Source: Thermothielavioides terrestris NRRL 8126 (lineage: Eukaryota > Ascomycota > Sordariomycetes > Sordariales > Chaetomiaceae). Taken from it: a DNA stretch of 64,000 nt. This document shows, piece after piece, positions 11,168 through 22,866 of the stretch. Both the position numbers and the translations under genes were made by a program. Location: the NCBI RefSeq assembly GCF_000226115.1, contig NC_016457.1:9424001-9488000 (forward strand), in the 5' to 3' direction. Positions within the stretch are counted from its first letter, which is position 1. Every line of letters starts with the position of its first letter. Below the pieces are notes generated by a model. It was not told the DNA's origin. It made no database searches and saw only the letters and a program-made list of their open reading frames with translations.

Positions 11168-13065
11168 CTAGCCGGGAATCTGGTGCTCGCTCGCAGGGAC
11201 GCCGGCAGCCCACCTGTACTTGGCGGCAACATGCTCCGCTGGGGGGTACTTCTGCCCGGCTACGCCATAGAAGTTCTCCCGGTAGGTCCCTCCTGGAACC
11301 GCATAGTCATCCCAGAACAGCCCTCTCCGTCGGAGCTCGGGAAGCAGCAGATCGATGATGTCCTTGAATGACTGCGGGAAGAGCACATAGGCCTGTGCGT
11401 GTGTCAGCTCCCTCTCATCATCCATCTGCTGCGGGGCGAGAAAGACGCACAAAGTTGAACCCGTCAACGTCGGCCTCGCGAACCCAGGCCTCGAGACCGT
11501 CCGCCACCTGCGCCGGCGTGCCCACCAGGACGGGGCCATTGCCGCCGATGCTGACGTGCTCTGCAACCGTGTGCTTCGTCCATTTCGAGTTGGTCGGCGC
11601 GAACCGCGCATAGCCTTCCACCGTCGACCTTTGACCAGCATAACAAAATCAGCAAGAGAACCCTACTCGCAGGGGCGCGGAGTCAAGCCACTCCCGCAAG
11701 CAAGCACGCACCTGACCGCATTGCTCTCCACCTGGCGCAGCTCCTCGTCATCGCCATACCGGTCCAGATCGATGCCAGTCCAGCCACCAAACAGCGCCAG
11801 CGCGCCCTCGTGCGACGCATACCGGCGATACTCAGCCAGCTTCGCGCGCGCCTCCTCCTCGGTGGCGCCCAGCACGGGCGTGACCAGCGCGAGGACCTTG
11901 ATGGCGGCGGGGTCGCGGCCGAAGGCGTCGCGCGCGGTCTGGCGGATCTCGGCGATGTTGCGCGCGACGACGGCGGGCGCGTGCGCCGACACGAAGACGG
12001 CCTCGGCGTGCTGCGCCGCGAACTGCTTGCCCGCCCGCGACGTGCCCGCCTGCAGCAGCAGCGGCGTGCGCTGCGGGCTCGGGTGCACGATGTGCGGGCC
12101 CGGCACGCTGAAGAACCGGCCCACGTGGTTGATCGGCCGGACGAGTTCGGGCGCCGTGTACACCCCCCGCTGCCGGTCCAGCTGGACCGCGTCGTCCCGC
12201 CAGGAGGAGTTGAAGAGCTTGTACATCACTTGCATGTACTCTTCGGCTTGGGCGTAGCGGTCGTCGTGCTGTGGTCATTTCCCGTCGTTAGTTGGGTGTG
12301 TTCACAGGCCCCAAACCACTCTCGGCTGGGGGTAGGGTATCCGACTTACAGCGGGCTGTTCAGTGCGCCCCAGGTTGCGCGCGGCCGAGTCCAGGTAGCT
12401 CGTCACTATCTGTTGGTCGTATTCTCGTTAGAGAGTCTCTCTTTAGTCGAAGGCAGAGCTTCTTACGTTCCAGCCCACACTGAAATCACTTCGTCAGTCC
12501 AAGGGGATCAACGCGATTATGAACAGTTGGGAAAACTGACCGCCCGTTTGTAAGATGGTCGACGGTAGACAACCGCCGAGCAAGGTGGTATGGCTGCTCA
12601 TAGGTCGTGGAGACGGTCACTCCAAAGCCAATGCTCTTCGTCGCCGCAGCCATGGCCGGTACGACCACGAGAGGCTCAGTGACGGGCCACTGAGCTCCGG
12701 AGATAGCGGCAGGATCGAGCGACTGCTTGTAGACATCGTACCCTCCTGAAGCCGCTGTGAGCGAGTGTCCTTCTCGAGAACCTTCAAAGTTCCTACCTAG
12801 CACGTCGGCGATGAATATGCCATGAAACTTGGCCTCTTCAAGCATCTTGGCCAGCTCGACCCAATGCTCGGTGTTGTCAAACTCCCAAGATCTGTCGTCA
12901 GGATGCCGCCATAAACCCGGCGACTGGTGGCCGCTGCCTGTTGCCGGGTTACCATCACGCACCGCGCACCCAGGCAGATGCAGTCATCCGTCACTCACAC
13001 ATCTCGACAAATGCATTTATGACCAGCTTCTTCTTGGGCCCGGGGCCCTCGGCTGCCGACGCCAT
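11168..13065 (-). CDS. Luciferase-family FMN-dependent monooxygenase (NtaA/DszA type)
   Basis: Seven exons (13065-12999, 12937-12541, 12479-12467, 12409-12350, 12268-11712, 11628-11451, 11392-11168) sum to 498 residues with all phases consistent. Exon 3 is only 13 nt and encodes part of the conserved RVGWNIVTSYLDSAARN segment. Family signatures include INAFVEMCSGHQSPGLWRHP at the start, GTSRAGKQFAAQHAEAVF in the middle (flavin phosphate region), and the C-terminal FPQSFKDIIDLLLPELRRRG and GGTYRENFYG. These enzymes are the oxygenase half of two-component systems that use reduced FMN to oxidise chelators, sulfones or ketones. No flavin reductase gene is nearby. The next genes in the same orientation encode a transporter and an FAD monooxygenase, which suggests a shared catabolic role. 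The substrate is unknown. Confidence 0.88.
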
Positions 13066-13648
13066 TGCTATATTGTTTGCCTCGTAGGTTGGAACCCAAG
13101 AGTCCGGTGGTTCAATGAAAAGGGCGGCGCGCAGTCCGGTCCAGATGTTAATAGCGTCGTCGTCTTCCCGCTGTCCTTTCCCGGAGGTCCATGTCTAGAG
13201 CACCACGATTATTAACCAAAGCTCCGATGGCCGGGACCGGTCCTTCGCTCGCGGCTGGGACCGGGATTGCGTGATACGTAGCGCAGATGATGCATTTCAA
13301 CGGCCGACGGGGATAAGCTGGGAACATTGCTGGAGCCCCTCACACGACGAAGGGTGTTTGTGGCCCCTGGAGATACTGACGCTGTCGATCGGATCAATTG
13401 TTTGGTTCCAGAGGTCAATTGCTTACACGCAGGCCATTCGCATGTCACCGAGTGGGAGCCCGCTGGCCCTCTTGGGGTCATCATTGTGTGGTTGAACGCG
13501 TTACCGCTACATACCCGGAACCCCAAGAACCTTCTGTTCCAAAGTTTTGCGTCTAAGCCGTGTGCTTCCATGCCATTGCTTTGGTGATACTTCTTGGGCT
13601 CTTCCCTCGGCCGCTCGAAAGCAGCGTTAACCACTCCTTCCCCACATC
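13066..13648. other. Intergenic, no supported gene
   Basis: This lies between the 5' end of the luciferase-family gene and the 3' end of the UNC-93-like gene. The open frames here show no family resemblance. Confidence 0.45.
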
Positions 13649-15380
13649 TCACGTCTCCTCTGCAGAGTTGGACGCGCTCTGGACCCCACTCTTGTCTTCC
13701 AGGTTCTGGACAACGCTGGTCTGGGTCTTTGCAGCGCCAAAGTGCCTCAGAACGAGCCACGCGGGCAAGATAGCGGCTCCCCACAGCCCAAAGTTCAGGT
13801 AAATACTCCCGACCTCTCCGAATATCTCGATGGAGCCCAGACCATAGCTCAAGGCCTGCCACGCGGATTCGGTCCCCCGGAGCAGCGCGGCATACCGAAC
13901 CACCTCTGCCTCGTCGCGCGCGAGGTTGTGGATGATGAAATACCTGCGACACCACGGTTAGCTAGCCAGTTATCAAGCAAACCTCACTGGGGTGGCCGTA
14001 GCCGGAGAAATGCCATACAGGAACAGATAGTTGAGCTGGAAGCCGAGCGTCAGGAAGACAAACACGGCGAAGGCGCTGCCGAATCCAGGAGAGGACCAGT
14101 CGTAGGTCGGTCGCGTGTGGTGGAACCGCGTGACCAGCACGGTGGCCCATATCCACCAGGCTCCTTGGAGCGTGACAATGGTCCAGAAGGACGATCGGGC
14201 TCTGAGTTTGAGCGAGAACCTCGTACGGTCAAGCCAGTTCTGTGGAGGCAGGTTAGCTTGTGATCACAGGAGCTGGAGCGGCGCCAGGGAAGAGGGAGGC
14301 GGGAGCATTTACCCCGAGGATATTACCCGCTGTCACGGCCACGATGCCGGACAAGAAGGAGCCAAGAGCGCGAGACCGGACGGTAAACCACACTTTCCGC
14401 AAACATGATTAGTTCAACTGCCATGACAACGCTCTGGTGATTTTTGGGAACTTCCTTACGTGCGAGGTAGGTGAAGAACACGGCTTCAGCAAACACGGCC
14501 TGTCCGATGAAGAGGAGGAGCAGGAGAAAGTTCTTGCTGAAGAACAGCCTTGTCGTCTCCTTGATCTCCCACCACGGGTTCTGCAGGATCGCAAGGCTGA
14601 CCTTCTTTCCATCCTTCCGCTCCACCTTGGACGGGCTGTTCAACAGCAGCCCGACGAGCGGGCCGGTGGCCTGGAGGGCGATGAAGATGAGAAAGACGGT
14701 GTACGAGACCTTGCCGGCCTCGTCGCGGTCCGCGTTGAGGCCGAGGTTGATGGCGCCGCCCAGGATCTGTCCGCTCAGGCGGTAGGTCAGCCAGTAGCCG
14801 AGCGCCTTGCCGCGGTTCCACGGCTCCGGGTAGGCGATGGCGATGGCCGCCTCCGCCATCCAGAAGACGCCCGCCGAGATGCCGCACAGCGCGGCGCCGA
14901 ACAGCATCAGCCACTCCGTGCCGAAGCGGTTGTTCGTGTACAGGCCCGCCGCGTACGGCGCGTAGCCGATTCTGTCGCCAGCTGGTCAGCTCAGTTGCGG
15001 GGAACGGGGGGCCATAGCGCTCACGTTCCGAAGATCAGCGCCCCCTTGATACCGATGTAGTGCACGAGAGCGCTGGAAAAGTAGCACGAGACGACCATGA
15101 GGCAGAAGGTGAGCGCGTTGGCCGTGTTGACCAGATGCGGGCTCGCGGCACCCCCGGCGCCGAGCGAGTTCATGGCTCCCCAGATGCCCGGAGCAGCGAA
15201 ATTGCAGAGACCAAGGACGGTCATGTTGTAGAACGTCGACCTGTACCATTTGACTGGGTCATGTTAGACTAGAGACTGTCACGCAGCGGACGTTCGCCGT
15301 CATGCTCTTGCTTTACCTGGGAACTGCTGGTCCTTTGGAGGAGCAGTCTCAGTCTCATTATGCGCCGCTGTGTCCGTCAT
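13649..15380 (-). CDS. UNC-93-like (DUF895) MFS membrane protein
   Basis: Six exons (15380-15317, 15253-15025, 14971-14460, 14392-14313, 14239-14019, 13943-13649) give 466 residues. The splice joins restore KWYRSTFYNM, FGTIGYAPYAAG, TYLALWFTVRSRALG, ILGNWLDR and LFLYFIIHNLARD. The protein has a short soluble N-terminus with TETAPPKDQQFP, then about eleven hydrophobic helices. Landmarks are LGLCNFAAPGIWGAMNSLG, ISAGVFWMAEAAIAIAYP and the late YFIIHNLARDEAEVVRYAA. Fungal UNC-93/DUF895 proteins belong to the major facilitator superfamily but their cargo is generally not established. It sits between two flavin monooxygenase genes in the same orientation, so it could import or export their substrate or product. 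That is inference from position only. Confidence 0.87.
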
Positions 15381-16029
15381 TTTGTCTTATCCTTAGGTTG
15401 TGATCATGAAGGCCGGGTGATGCAAGAGGGTACGACAAGCCGAGCTGCTGAAGCACTCTTGGCTTGCTGCTCCTGATTCAAGGCATACCGCGCTTTTGTG
15501 CTTAGATAGCCGGCACGCTGTTACCACCAAGTGCAGAATCGCTGCACCCCCATGTCTTTGCGTTACCAACTGGGAGGAGCACGCCATCCCCGGAGCCCCC
15601 ACGACGTCCCACGGTAGCTGACCCTAACAACCCCCGCCCCCTGTTTAGTTCGTCAAAGACTGCTTTGATGATGCCTTGACACTCCGTATCTGGCATAGTT
15701 GGCCGAAGCTAGAGTAATGAGACAAGACGCGATCCTCACCGCCGCGCGACATCCGTCGTAGGTCACAGGCGAACCAGCACGCATGAGAAGTTGGACGTAA
15801 TGGCACTTATCCATTCTGGACTTTAGTAACTCCATCTCGCCGTTTCCATGACCAAGTCAACGGGTGAATTGATATTCAAAACCTCAGAATCTCAGATAAC
15901 CAGAGACGGTCCCTTCACTTAGTTAGGACAGGCTCAGCGTTTGTCCAATCCTCCATGCTGCGGCCAACTGAGTTCATGCCCGTTTGTAAAGCAAGTAGAT
16001 CCTGATTCAGTCCTCGCCAATGGCACATG
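15381..16029. other. Intergenic, no supported gene
   Basis: This covers the 5' flank of the UNC-93-like gene and the 3' flank of the FAD monooxygenase. No coding sequence was recognised. Confidence 0.5.
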
Positions 16030-17991
16030 TCACGGCAAATCCCACCACAACTCATGCAGGTCCCTCAGATCAACCTCTCCGGGGAGCTTGAGATACGAGG
16101 TCATGTCTGAGTCGGGGTCCTGCTCCTTCCTCGTCCAGCCGTTGCCAAAGTACCAGGCGAACCTGTTGCCCGAGTCGGAGAGGTACTCGTACTCAAAATC
16201 CTCCCACCGCGGCTCCCTGCGCACGGCGGTGACGTGGCCGGCGCTGCCGGGCCACACGCCGTGGATGCGGCCCCCGGGCCGGCCGCCGTTGTACCACGAG
16301 CTGCAGCCGTCGGCCAGCACGGTGGTGGCGAAGAACGCGTCGGCGTACTCGAGGAACTCCTCGGCCGCCCGCGCCGACGGCTGCAGCGACTTGATGCCCT
16401 CGCGGCCCACCTTGCGCAGCACCTTGGCGTAGTACGCGAGCTGGACCTCGACGCTGTGCGGCACCGTGCCGGACGGGCCCGTCCCGTGCGGCCCGTGGAT
16501 GAAGAACAGGTTCGGGAACCCCGGCGTGGCCAGGCCGAGGTACGTGTGTGGGAACCCGAACTCGCCGCCGGGCCGCCACAGGTCGCGCAGGTCGCGCCCG
16601 CAGGCCCGGATCGGGAACGGCGGCACCAGGTCGACGTTCGCGCCCGTCGCGCAGAACACGGCGTCGACCTCCCGGATCTTGCCGTCTGCGGTTTCGATGC
16701 CCCTCTCGGTGAAGCGCCGGATGGGCGTCCGGATGTAGTCCACGTTGTCCTCCGTCAGTGCCTCGAGATATCCCGGCCCCGGCGTGAGGCGGCGGCAGTT
16801 TGGAGAGAAGTCCGGGATCATGTCGTCCAGCAGCTCGGGCTTCTTCGCCAGTCTCTTTCTCATGATTTCGATGAACTGGGCCCTCAGCTCGTTGTTCAGT
16901 TCGGAGCCCTTGAAAAAGCTGCTGAACCGCCGCCAGTATTTGTCCTCCAGCTCCTTCCTGAACGCCAGGTAGGTTTGCGGATCCTTGAACGACTCCTGCT
17001 GTTCCTTGCTTATCGGCTGGGCCTCAAGGGTCCGCTCGTCGCCGGCCCAGGATGCTGCTATCCACGTCCTGTTCCTCGCATAGTGGTCAAGGCGCGCGAC
17101 CACCTTCTGCAGGTTGGCCACCAGTTGAATGCCGCTAGCTCCGTTGCCGATGACGGCGACTTTCTTCCCCTGCGGGTCGAAAGAGGTGTCCCAGTTGGAG
17201 GCGTGCGTCAGCAGGCCCTTGTACTCGGACATGCCGGGGTAGTCCGGCAGCTTCCAGGCGTTGAACCTCCCAATGGCAGTGAACAGCACGTCGACATTTT
17301 CGACGGTCACGTCGCCCGAGCGCAAGTTGCGCACGCTCAGTCGCCACACGCCTTCCTCGCCGTCCCACGCGGCATCCTCGACCTGGTGCTGGAACTTGGC
17401 GTAGCGGTACACGTCGTACTTGCGGGCTACATTCTGCCAGTAGTCCCTGATCTCGGCGCCGGGTGCGAACTGGTCGGACCAGTCAAGGTTGGGTTCAAAG
17501 GTGGATTGGTAAACGTGCGACGGGATATCGCAGCGGACACCGGGGTACACATTCTCCAGCCAGGTACCACCCTACCGTTCGTTTAGATCTCATGGACAAC
17601 CAAAACTGTTGAGTGTGGGAAGGACAACAGCACTCACGAAATCGTGGTTCTTCTCGTAGATTGTCAGCTCGATGTTTGGGACCTTGGCAGGAAACAGGAT
17701 CCCTGCTAGGATGCCGGCGAGGCCACCCCCAATCACGCCGACCTTGAGCGAGCGAGGTTCGTCAATGAAACGATCAATCAAGGTGAGCCTGGACTTGGGA
17801 TAGCTGTGCGTGTCGCCATTAGGAGTAGTGCTGGCTGGCTGCACTTTCTCGAGAGTCGTGGCTCGGACGGATGGCGCCTCGGTGTCCCCGCGCTCCCCAG
17901 CAATGCCGTTGGCGGGTTCATGGACGAGTGAAGTCGCCATGTCATCAATGATGCGCTGCTTACACGCTATGACTTTCCGTGGCTGGTTCAA
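16030..17991 (-). CDS. FAD-dependent Baeyer-Villiger-type monooxygenase
   Basis: Two exons (17991-17638 and 17571-16030) give 631 residues. If translation starts at the in-frame ATG at 17940, which has a good context, it is 614. The N-terminal Rossmann fold has VGVIGGGLAGILAGI (FAD), then GGTWLENVYPGVRCDIPSH restored by the 66-nt intron. The second Rossmann fold is VAVIGNGASGIQLV (NADPH). GHVTAV and WYNGGRPGGRIHGVWPG near the end match the C-terminal part of cyclohexanone/steroid-type enzymes. It inserts oxygen next to a carbonyl using NADPH and O2, or hydroxylates related substrates. A long, Ser/Pro-rich N-terminal extension precedes the fold. It is the first of three tandem minus-strand genes likely to work on the same kind of compound. 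Confidence 0.9.
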
Positions 17992-19878
17992 GCCAGAGAA
18001 CGCACGCTCGGCCAGATGGTTGAACAGGGCTTACGATCCCAGTTCCGTAGCCCTCGGATAATTCCAATTATACAACAAATCTAGGTGCTCAGGTAAGTAC
18101 TATTCACTTCAGGATCGTGCACGGCAGCAATGGGCGTTGTGGATTGCCCCTAGTCGAGTGTCGAGCACGCCACTTCCCCACGCTCCGACATCATCCGCAA
18201 CACCGGCGCTAAACAGTTTGGAGAGGGCCGGTAACGGAACAATTGCCAAGTCAGATTTCCACACGTCTTGCCTTTCGATCCCACATCGGGTATTCATCAG
18301 TTCAGCATGGGATGGTCGAATCGCTAAGTCAGTGGATACGGTTGCATCACGCAAGCCCGGGGCCATCATTGCGAGCGTGTGAGCCATAAAACACTGACCA
18401 GTCGGAGGTAAATCATGGCTGCAAGATAAGCTTCGGTGGATTGGGACCAGATTCAGTCCCGAGGACGCGGTAGTCGCGATTACGGCAACATGGCTCTGGT
18501 GTACTATACCTGATGGTCAAGCTGTGCCGACGCATTCCGAACTCGCTCTTGGAACGCTCACGGCTGGGTCCATTGGATCCCGGCGGCCTGAAACGGCTGG
18601 GCTTCTACAACCTGCTCACCTGTTTCGCCTCGGCTCTCCTTTGGAGTCCGGCCTGCGCCGTTACCGTGACGCACGCCATGAACTTCCTCGGCCTAGTCAT
18701 CCACAGCATCTGAAGATTTTTCAAAACCGGCCATCTCATGCGCCTTCATGACGGCGTGCTCGGCCGTCGCGATGTCCAGCCAGCGTCCTATCACATAACG
18801 GGAACAGCCTGCTACGCGAGAGTCGCTTACCGAGAGGTCCTTCACTCTAGTCCTCCACGACGCCGGGTCCCAGTCGCCTTAGGTCTACGGCGTAACTGCC
18901 ACTGGTAGTCAGCCAGACGATGGACCACGACCCCAGCCGCGTCATACTCTTCCACCGCAACGGCGTCAAGCCCGACTTCACGCACGCCGTCGATTTCAAG
19001 TAAGGCCTCGCTGCTATGGACAAAAAGGGCGCGTACCTATCTCGGCATGAGGGGCGACCTGCGCTGAGTGATCGATCTCTATGGCCGCGACGTCGAGAAG
19101 CTGCTGTGGGAGGACTCGATGGCTATTTACAGGCCAGGAGGAGCTGGTGCGGATCAAGCATCTGCGCACGTGTGCGGGAAGCTGCGGGTGATTTTGAGCA
19201 AGTATGTACTTCGTGGAATGCTTGATCCCACGTCCCAGCTTTGTTCCGGCCCTTTCCGACCGTTCCTGTTGCGTGATGATGAATGCTGGAGAAGTGTACA
19301 AGCGGCCACATGTCCCGAGTTAAGTTCACAGCTTTGCCAGTCAACTCGACTCCCAACCTGGGACAAGAAACCTCGTTGCGTCGACAAAGATTTAGAAGTA
19401 CGCATCGATCGTTCAACAACAATCGGGCCCCACCAGCCATAACTTCGCGTCGCGCCGAGTCCAGAACCTTTCAACCCCTCTACCCCTCGACGACTTGCAC
19501 GCCCAGCATTGATAACAACAACACCATAAGCCAGACCTCCGAGTCCTGCCTATCACATACGACCATAGGCAGTAGACAACTCGGGATCCCGTCCGCTCTC
19601 CCCTAGATAAGCTACTGACCGCAGGATTAGTACTCCGGTCGGTGACGACTGGGGAATCCCCTGTGTTGTATGTTTTTGCCGGTTTTCTCGTATCCGCTCC
19701 TCCTAGTCCAACCACGGCCTCGGCCAAACCACAGCGGCCTTCCCTCAACCCAAGTGACCGTCCGTCAACCCTTACCCAGCCAACCGCAGCCATCCACTCC
19801 CCGCGTGAATACACCCCCCCCCCCCCCCCCCGCGGCTGCTGTGACTTCCATCCCCTCTCGCCATCCCCTTCCCCTTAG
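17992..19878. other. Intergenic, possible decayed coding fragments
   Basis: No intact gene is present. Two stretches look like worn coding sequence: 18560-18713 (+), with hydrophobic RLGFYNLLTCFASALLW, and 18919-19150 (+), with SRVILFHRNGVKPDFTHAV, a stop, and then VIDLYGRDVEKLLWEDSM. I do not recognise either. The segment also has a run of 18 C at 19814-19831. Confidence 0.35.
19814..19831. repeat. Homopolymer: 18 consecutive C
   Basis: A C tract just downstream of the membrane-protein gene at 19879-20460. It is noted because its length may be unreliable in assembly. Confidence 0.9.
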
Positions 19879-20460
19879 CTACCCATAATACCCGAGACGC
19901 GGACTCCTCCCCAGCCTAACCACGACCGGCGGCACCTCAGCCACACTCGCCCTCCTCGACCCGCCATATTCCTCCCGATAATAGGCAGCACCACTCCGAC
20001 TCCTCCGCCTACCCCTGCCCTTACCCCTGCCCCGACTCTTGCCGTATCCGGCAGGCGGGCACCGCTCGTCCGGGTACTCCGCCCGCACGCCGGCGTACCA
20101 CGGCCGGCGCGGCGGCAGGCTCTCGACTTCGCCGGGCGGCGCGCCGAGGTTGGTGCACGAGCGCACGATCCAGAAGAGCAGTAGGAAGCCGGCGATGGAG
20201 CCGATCACGCTGCCCGCGATCGCGCCGCCTGAGAGGGTGGTTGTTTCGTTGGGGTCGGTAGTCGACGAGGTGGGGCCGGAGGAGACGACGGTCACGGTGG
20301 CGCCTGGGGCGGAGGTGGTTTGTCGCGGGTGGATTTGGAGGCCGTGGAGGAGGTCGGGGAGGGTTTTGGTTGGGTCGAGGTTTGCAGCGGCTGTGATAAG
20401 GATGGCGCGGGGGGAGGGAAGGTTGGGTGTGAGATTGGGGAGAGGCGGAAAGGGAGCCAT
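19879..20460 (-). CDS. Hypothetical single-pass membrane protein with basic tail
   Basis: An uninterrupted frame of 193 residues. It has a Pro-rich N-terminus without a strong signal peptide, then a Ser/Thr-rich stretch (SSGPTSSTTDPNETTTLS). One membrane helix, AIAGSVIGSIAGFLLLFWIV, follows at about residues 81-100 and is of the Gly/Ala small-residue type seen in fungal stalk-anchored surface proteins. The cytoplasmic tail is rich in Arg/Gly/Ser/Tyr (GKSRGRGKGRGRRRSRSG). The design resembles wall-stress sensor or mucin-like proteins, but the extracellular part is too short for a WSC domain. Function unknown. The start is the first ATG in frame, and no intron is needed. Confidence 0.6.
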   Translation of the reverse strand: MAPFPPLPNLTPNLPSPRAILITAAANLDPTKTLPDLLHGLQIHPRQTTSAPGATVTVVSSGPTSSTTDPNETTTLSGGAIAGSVIGSIAGFLLLFWIVRSCTNLGAPPGEVESLPPRRPWYAGVRAEYPDERCPPAGYGKSRGRGKGRGRRRSRSGAAYYREEYGGSRRASVAEVPPVVVRLGRSPRLGYYG

Positions 20461-21754
20461 GGCTGGTTTGCTAGCGTGTGGGTTGGCCGACTGTGGTGCG
20501 AGTGCAAGGCTGGCTTCGTTGGAGTGAAGGTGGACCGGTTCAGTCGGCCGCAGGGTTCAGGAGAAGATTGAGATGCGGAGGGGAACGTCGATAAACTCAT
20601 CGCCGAGGCGTACGGATTGGTTTAAACATGCCGGGAGCGTCGCATCCAACCTGGAGGCTAAGTGCATGTATAGCTCTGGACATGATGTAATTGTACATGG
20701 ACGGGGATGGACTAGTAGCGGAAAGTTGGTCGGGGCCGCCAGGATTCAGGATCCAGATCTGCATGAAATCGTGCCTTGCAGTTGGAAGTCTGAACGACCG
20801 AGGCCAAGGTAGCGCGCCGAGATGGGGATGTGTTTGTCTCCGACGTTTTTTTTTTGCGTGGAAGCAGGCAGAGCGCCGTACCAAGTACAGGTTGTCCTTG
20901 AGCAGAAAAATAATGAAGGAAACAATGGGAAGAGCTCCCATCCTGTAGCTTATCCATCTCCCGTAACTGAGGGATAGTGTGCTCATGTTGTGACTCGGCG
21001 TTCTGTTCGATTTCCAGTTTGGATGCCATCCTGGAAACGGTTTGCGCCCTAATGTGATACCTAATGCGCCGTGACGTCACCAAACACGGGTAAACGAGTT
21101 CAACCTCCTTCGCTGATTTGGTACCAAAACCCCTATCCTGCCCTTCCAGGCATCTTTACCTGGATCGCGATCCCCGAACCGCCACGGCGATGCTGTTGCA
21201 AGTGGCAGCTCCAGCAATCCTTGGCTCGCCCAGTCGGCCGCTGGTCCCCGGGATCTTTGGAGAAGTGGGTAGGCCGCTAGGTAATCGTCTAACAAGTCTT
21301 TCTCGAGAATGTGGTATTGCCTCTGAGCCTGGCCTCGTGCCAGAGCCACTGCGCAGAATTGGAATGTTGAGAAGTACCATGGTCTTGAGCGCCAACAATG
21401 AGGTGTTCAAGTGCGTTCCTGTTTGCTGGATTGAGGCGGGAGAGTTCAGCTGTTTCGTCCGGCGACCCAACAGGTCAGGGGCGCGAGAAGCGAAGCGAAA
21501 TTGGGCTGTTCACTCCGCGTGATTGGCCTTCCTCGACGCGTGGCGCCTCGTCGCCTGGTTAACTATCGATCGCTCCAATTGTACCCCCAGGAGTTTGGTT
21601 TGTCTTCCAAATCCATTCTTGATCATCCTCCCAATCCACTGAACACAGTCACGACGACGGCGACGTCGACGTTGACGGCGCCTCTCGAGAAATCACATAG
21701 CCAAGCGCAAAACTTCTCCGCCGAGAGCATCACACACCAGCTGGCCGAATCAAG
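20461..21754. other. Intergenic, no supported gene
   Basis: About 1.3 kb between the membrane-protein gene and the BTB gene. The short frames on both strands lack recognisable content. Confidence 0.45.
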
Positions 21755-22586
21755 ATGCCACCCATCTCGTGGGAAGAGTGCGCCTCACTGCTGTCTCGCT
21801 TCAAATCAATGGAGCCACTTCAATTCCCAAGAACTGACAAATGAAAATAGGATCGTCTCCTCCAGACCCTTCCGGTTTTCTATCGGGCCAAACAAACGCC
21901 AATTTACTATGCACTCCGCCCTGGTTGCTGCACAGTCGCCTGCGCTTGCCGCACTTGTCAACAATACGAATTTCAAGGAGGCTCGAGAGTCGCACGCCGA
22001 GTGGGAGACCGTCGACGAAGAAACATTCCTCGCGTTCGTCCAGCACGCTTATGCCGGGCCGCCTAATGCGCCTAATGCGGATCGCACCGTGCACGATCAG
22101 AGAAAGAGGAAACGGGAATCTTTATTCCGAGATGCTCGGCCAGCTCCCAGGAAACACAGAACGCAGCAGTGGGCGAATTTCATAGAGCTCATCGGCAACA
22201 GTGTTCCTGACTACTATCCGCCGACCCTCACCATGTCCCGCTCGAACACCCGGAGGCGCGGTGCCAATGTTTTCCTTCGCCATGCCCGGCTCTATGTGTT
22301 CGCCGACTTTTACGGAATCTCGAGGCTGATGGACCAAGCCTTCTGCAATCTCGGGGAAGCCTTGGTCACTTTCCATCTGAGCCCCGACAATGTGGAAGAC
22401 GTTATCGCATTGTTGAGCTATTGCTACGAGGACGATAGACCTGCGCGGCTGAGGTCCATGGTGGTGATGTACGCGGCCTGCTGGGCAGAGAGCCTGTGGA
22501 CGACCAGCAGCTTCCAGAAGCTAGTGGAGGAACACCGCGAACTGTCCACCGGCCTACTCCGGTCCCTGTTGGAGAAGCAGGATTGA
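21755..22586 (+). CDS. BTB/POZ domain protein
   Basis: The best model is a 23-nt first exon (21755-21777, MPPISWEE) joined over a GTGCGC..ATAG intron (21778-21850) to 21851-22586. It gives 252 residues, with the BTB core starting at once (SSRPFRFSIGPNKRQFTMHS, then ALVAAQSPALAAL and DEETFLAFVQHAYAG). The long open frame would also allow a 361-residue product starting at 21501, but that N-terminal part looks non-coding. After a Lys/Arg-rich insert the C-terminal half continues with LYVFADFYGISRLMDQAF, typical of the large fungal BTB family. These proteins often bring partners to Cul3 ubiquitin ligases, but the function of this branch is unknown. A broken paralogue lies 1.6 kb downstream. Confidence 0.7.
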
Positions 22587-22724
22587 CGGCGATATTTACC
22601 GTTTCGGCACGTGTCCTGGACCTTCGGGCATTTGCTGGGCACTAGCATACTTCATCTTTTTGAGTTGAACGTTCAGTTGTCTTGCTGTAAGGTTGACGCA
22701 CCCGATTCATGGTATTTTTCGCCA

Positions 22725-22866
22725 CACCCACACACACACACAAAGAGAGAGTGTGTGTGAGTGAGAGTGAGTGAGAGAGTGAGAGACAAGAAAGAGAGAA
22801 AGAAAAAGAAAAGAAAAGAAAAGACAAAAAAGACAAAAAAGACGAAAAGAAAAAAGGGAAAAAACT
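22725..22866. repeat. Compound microsatellite (CA, GT/GA, then purine-rich)
   Basis: A CA run passes into GTGTGT/GAGTGAGA and then into A/G-only tracts (AAAAGAAAAGA, GACAAAAAA units). It lies in the 3' flank of the BTB gene. Confidence 0.85.

Noticed and set aside
16234..17586. Antisense open frame across the Baeyer-Villiger gene (450 codons)
   Set aside because: It is a shadow of the real minus-strand gene, whose FAD and NADPH motifs are intact.
21501..21754. N-terminal extension of the BTB open frame
   Set aside because: The sequence before the BTB core looks like leader. A short first exon plus intron gives the family-typical start right before the core.
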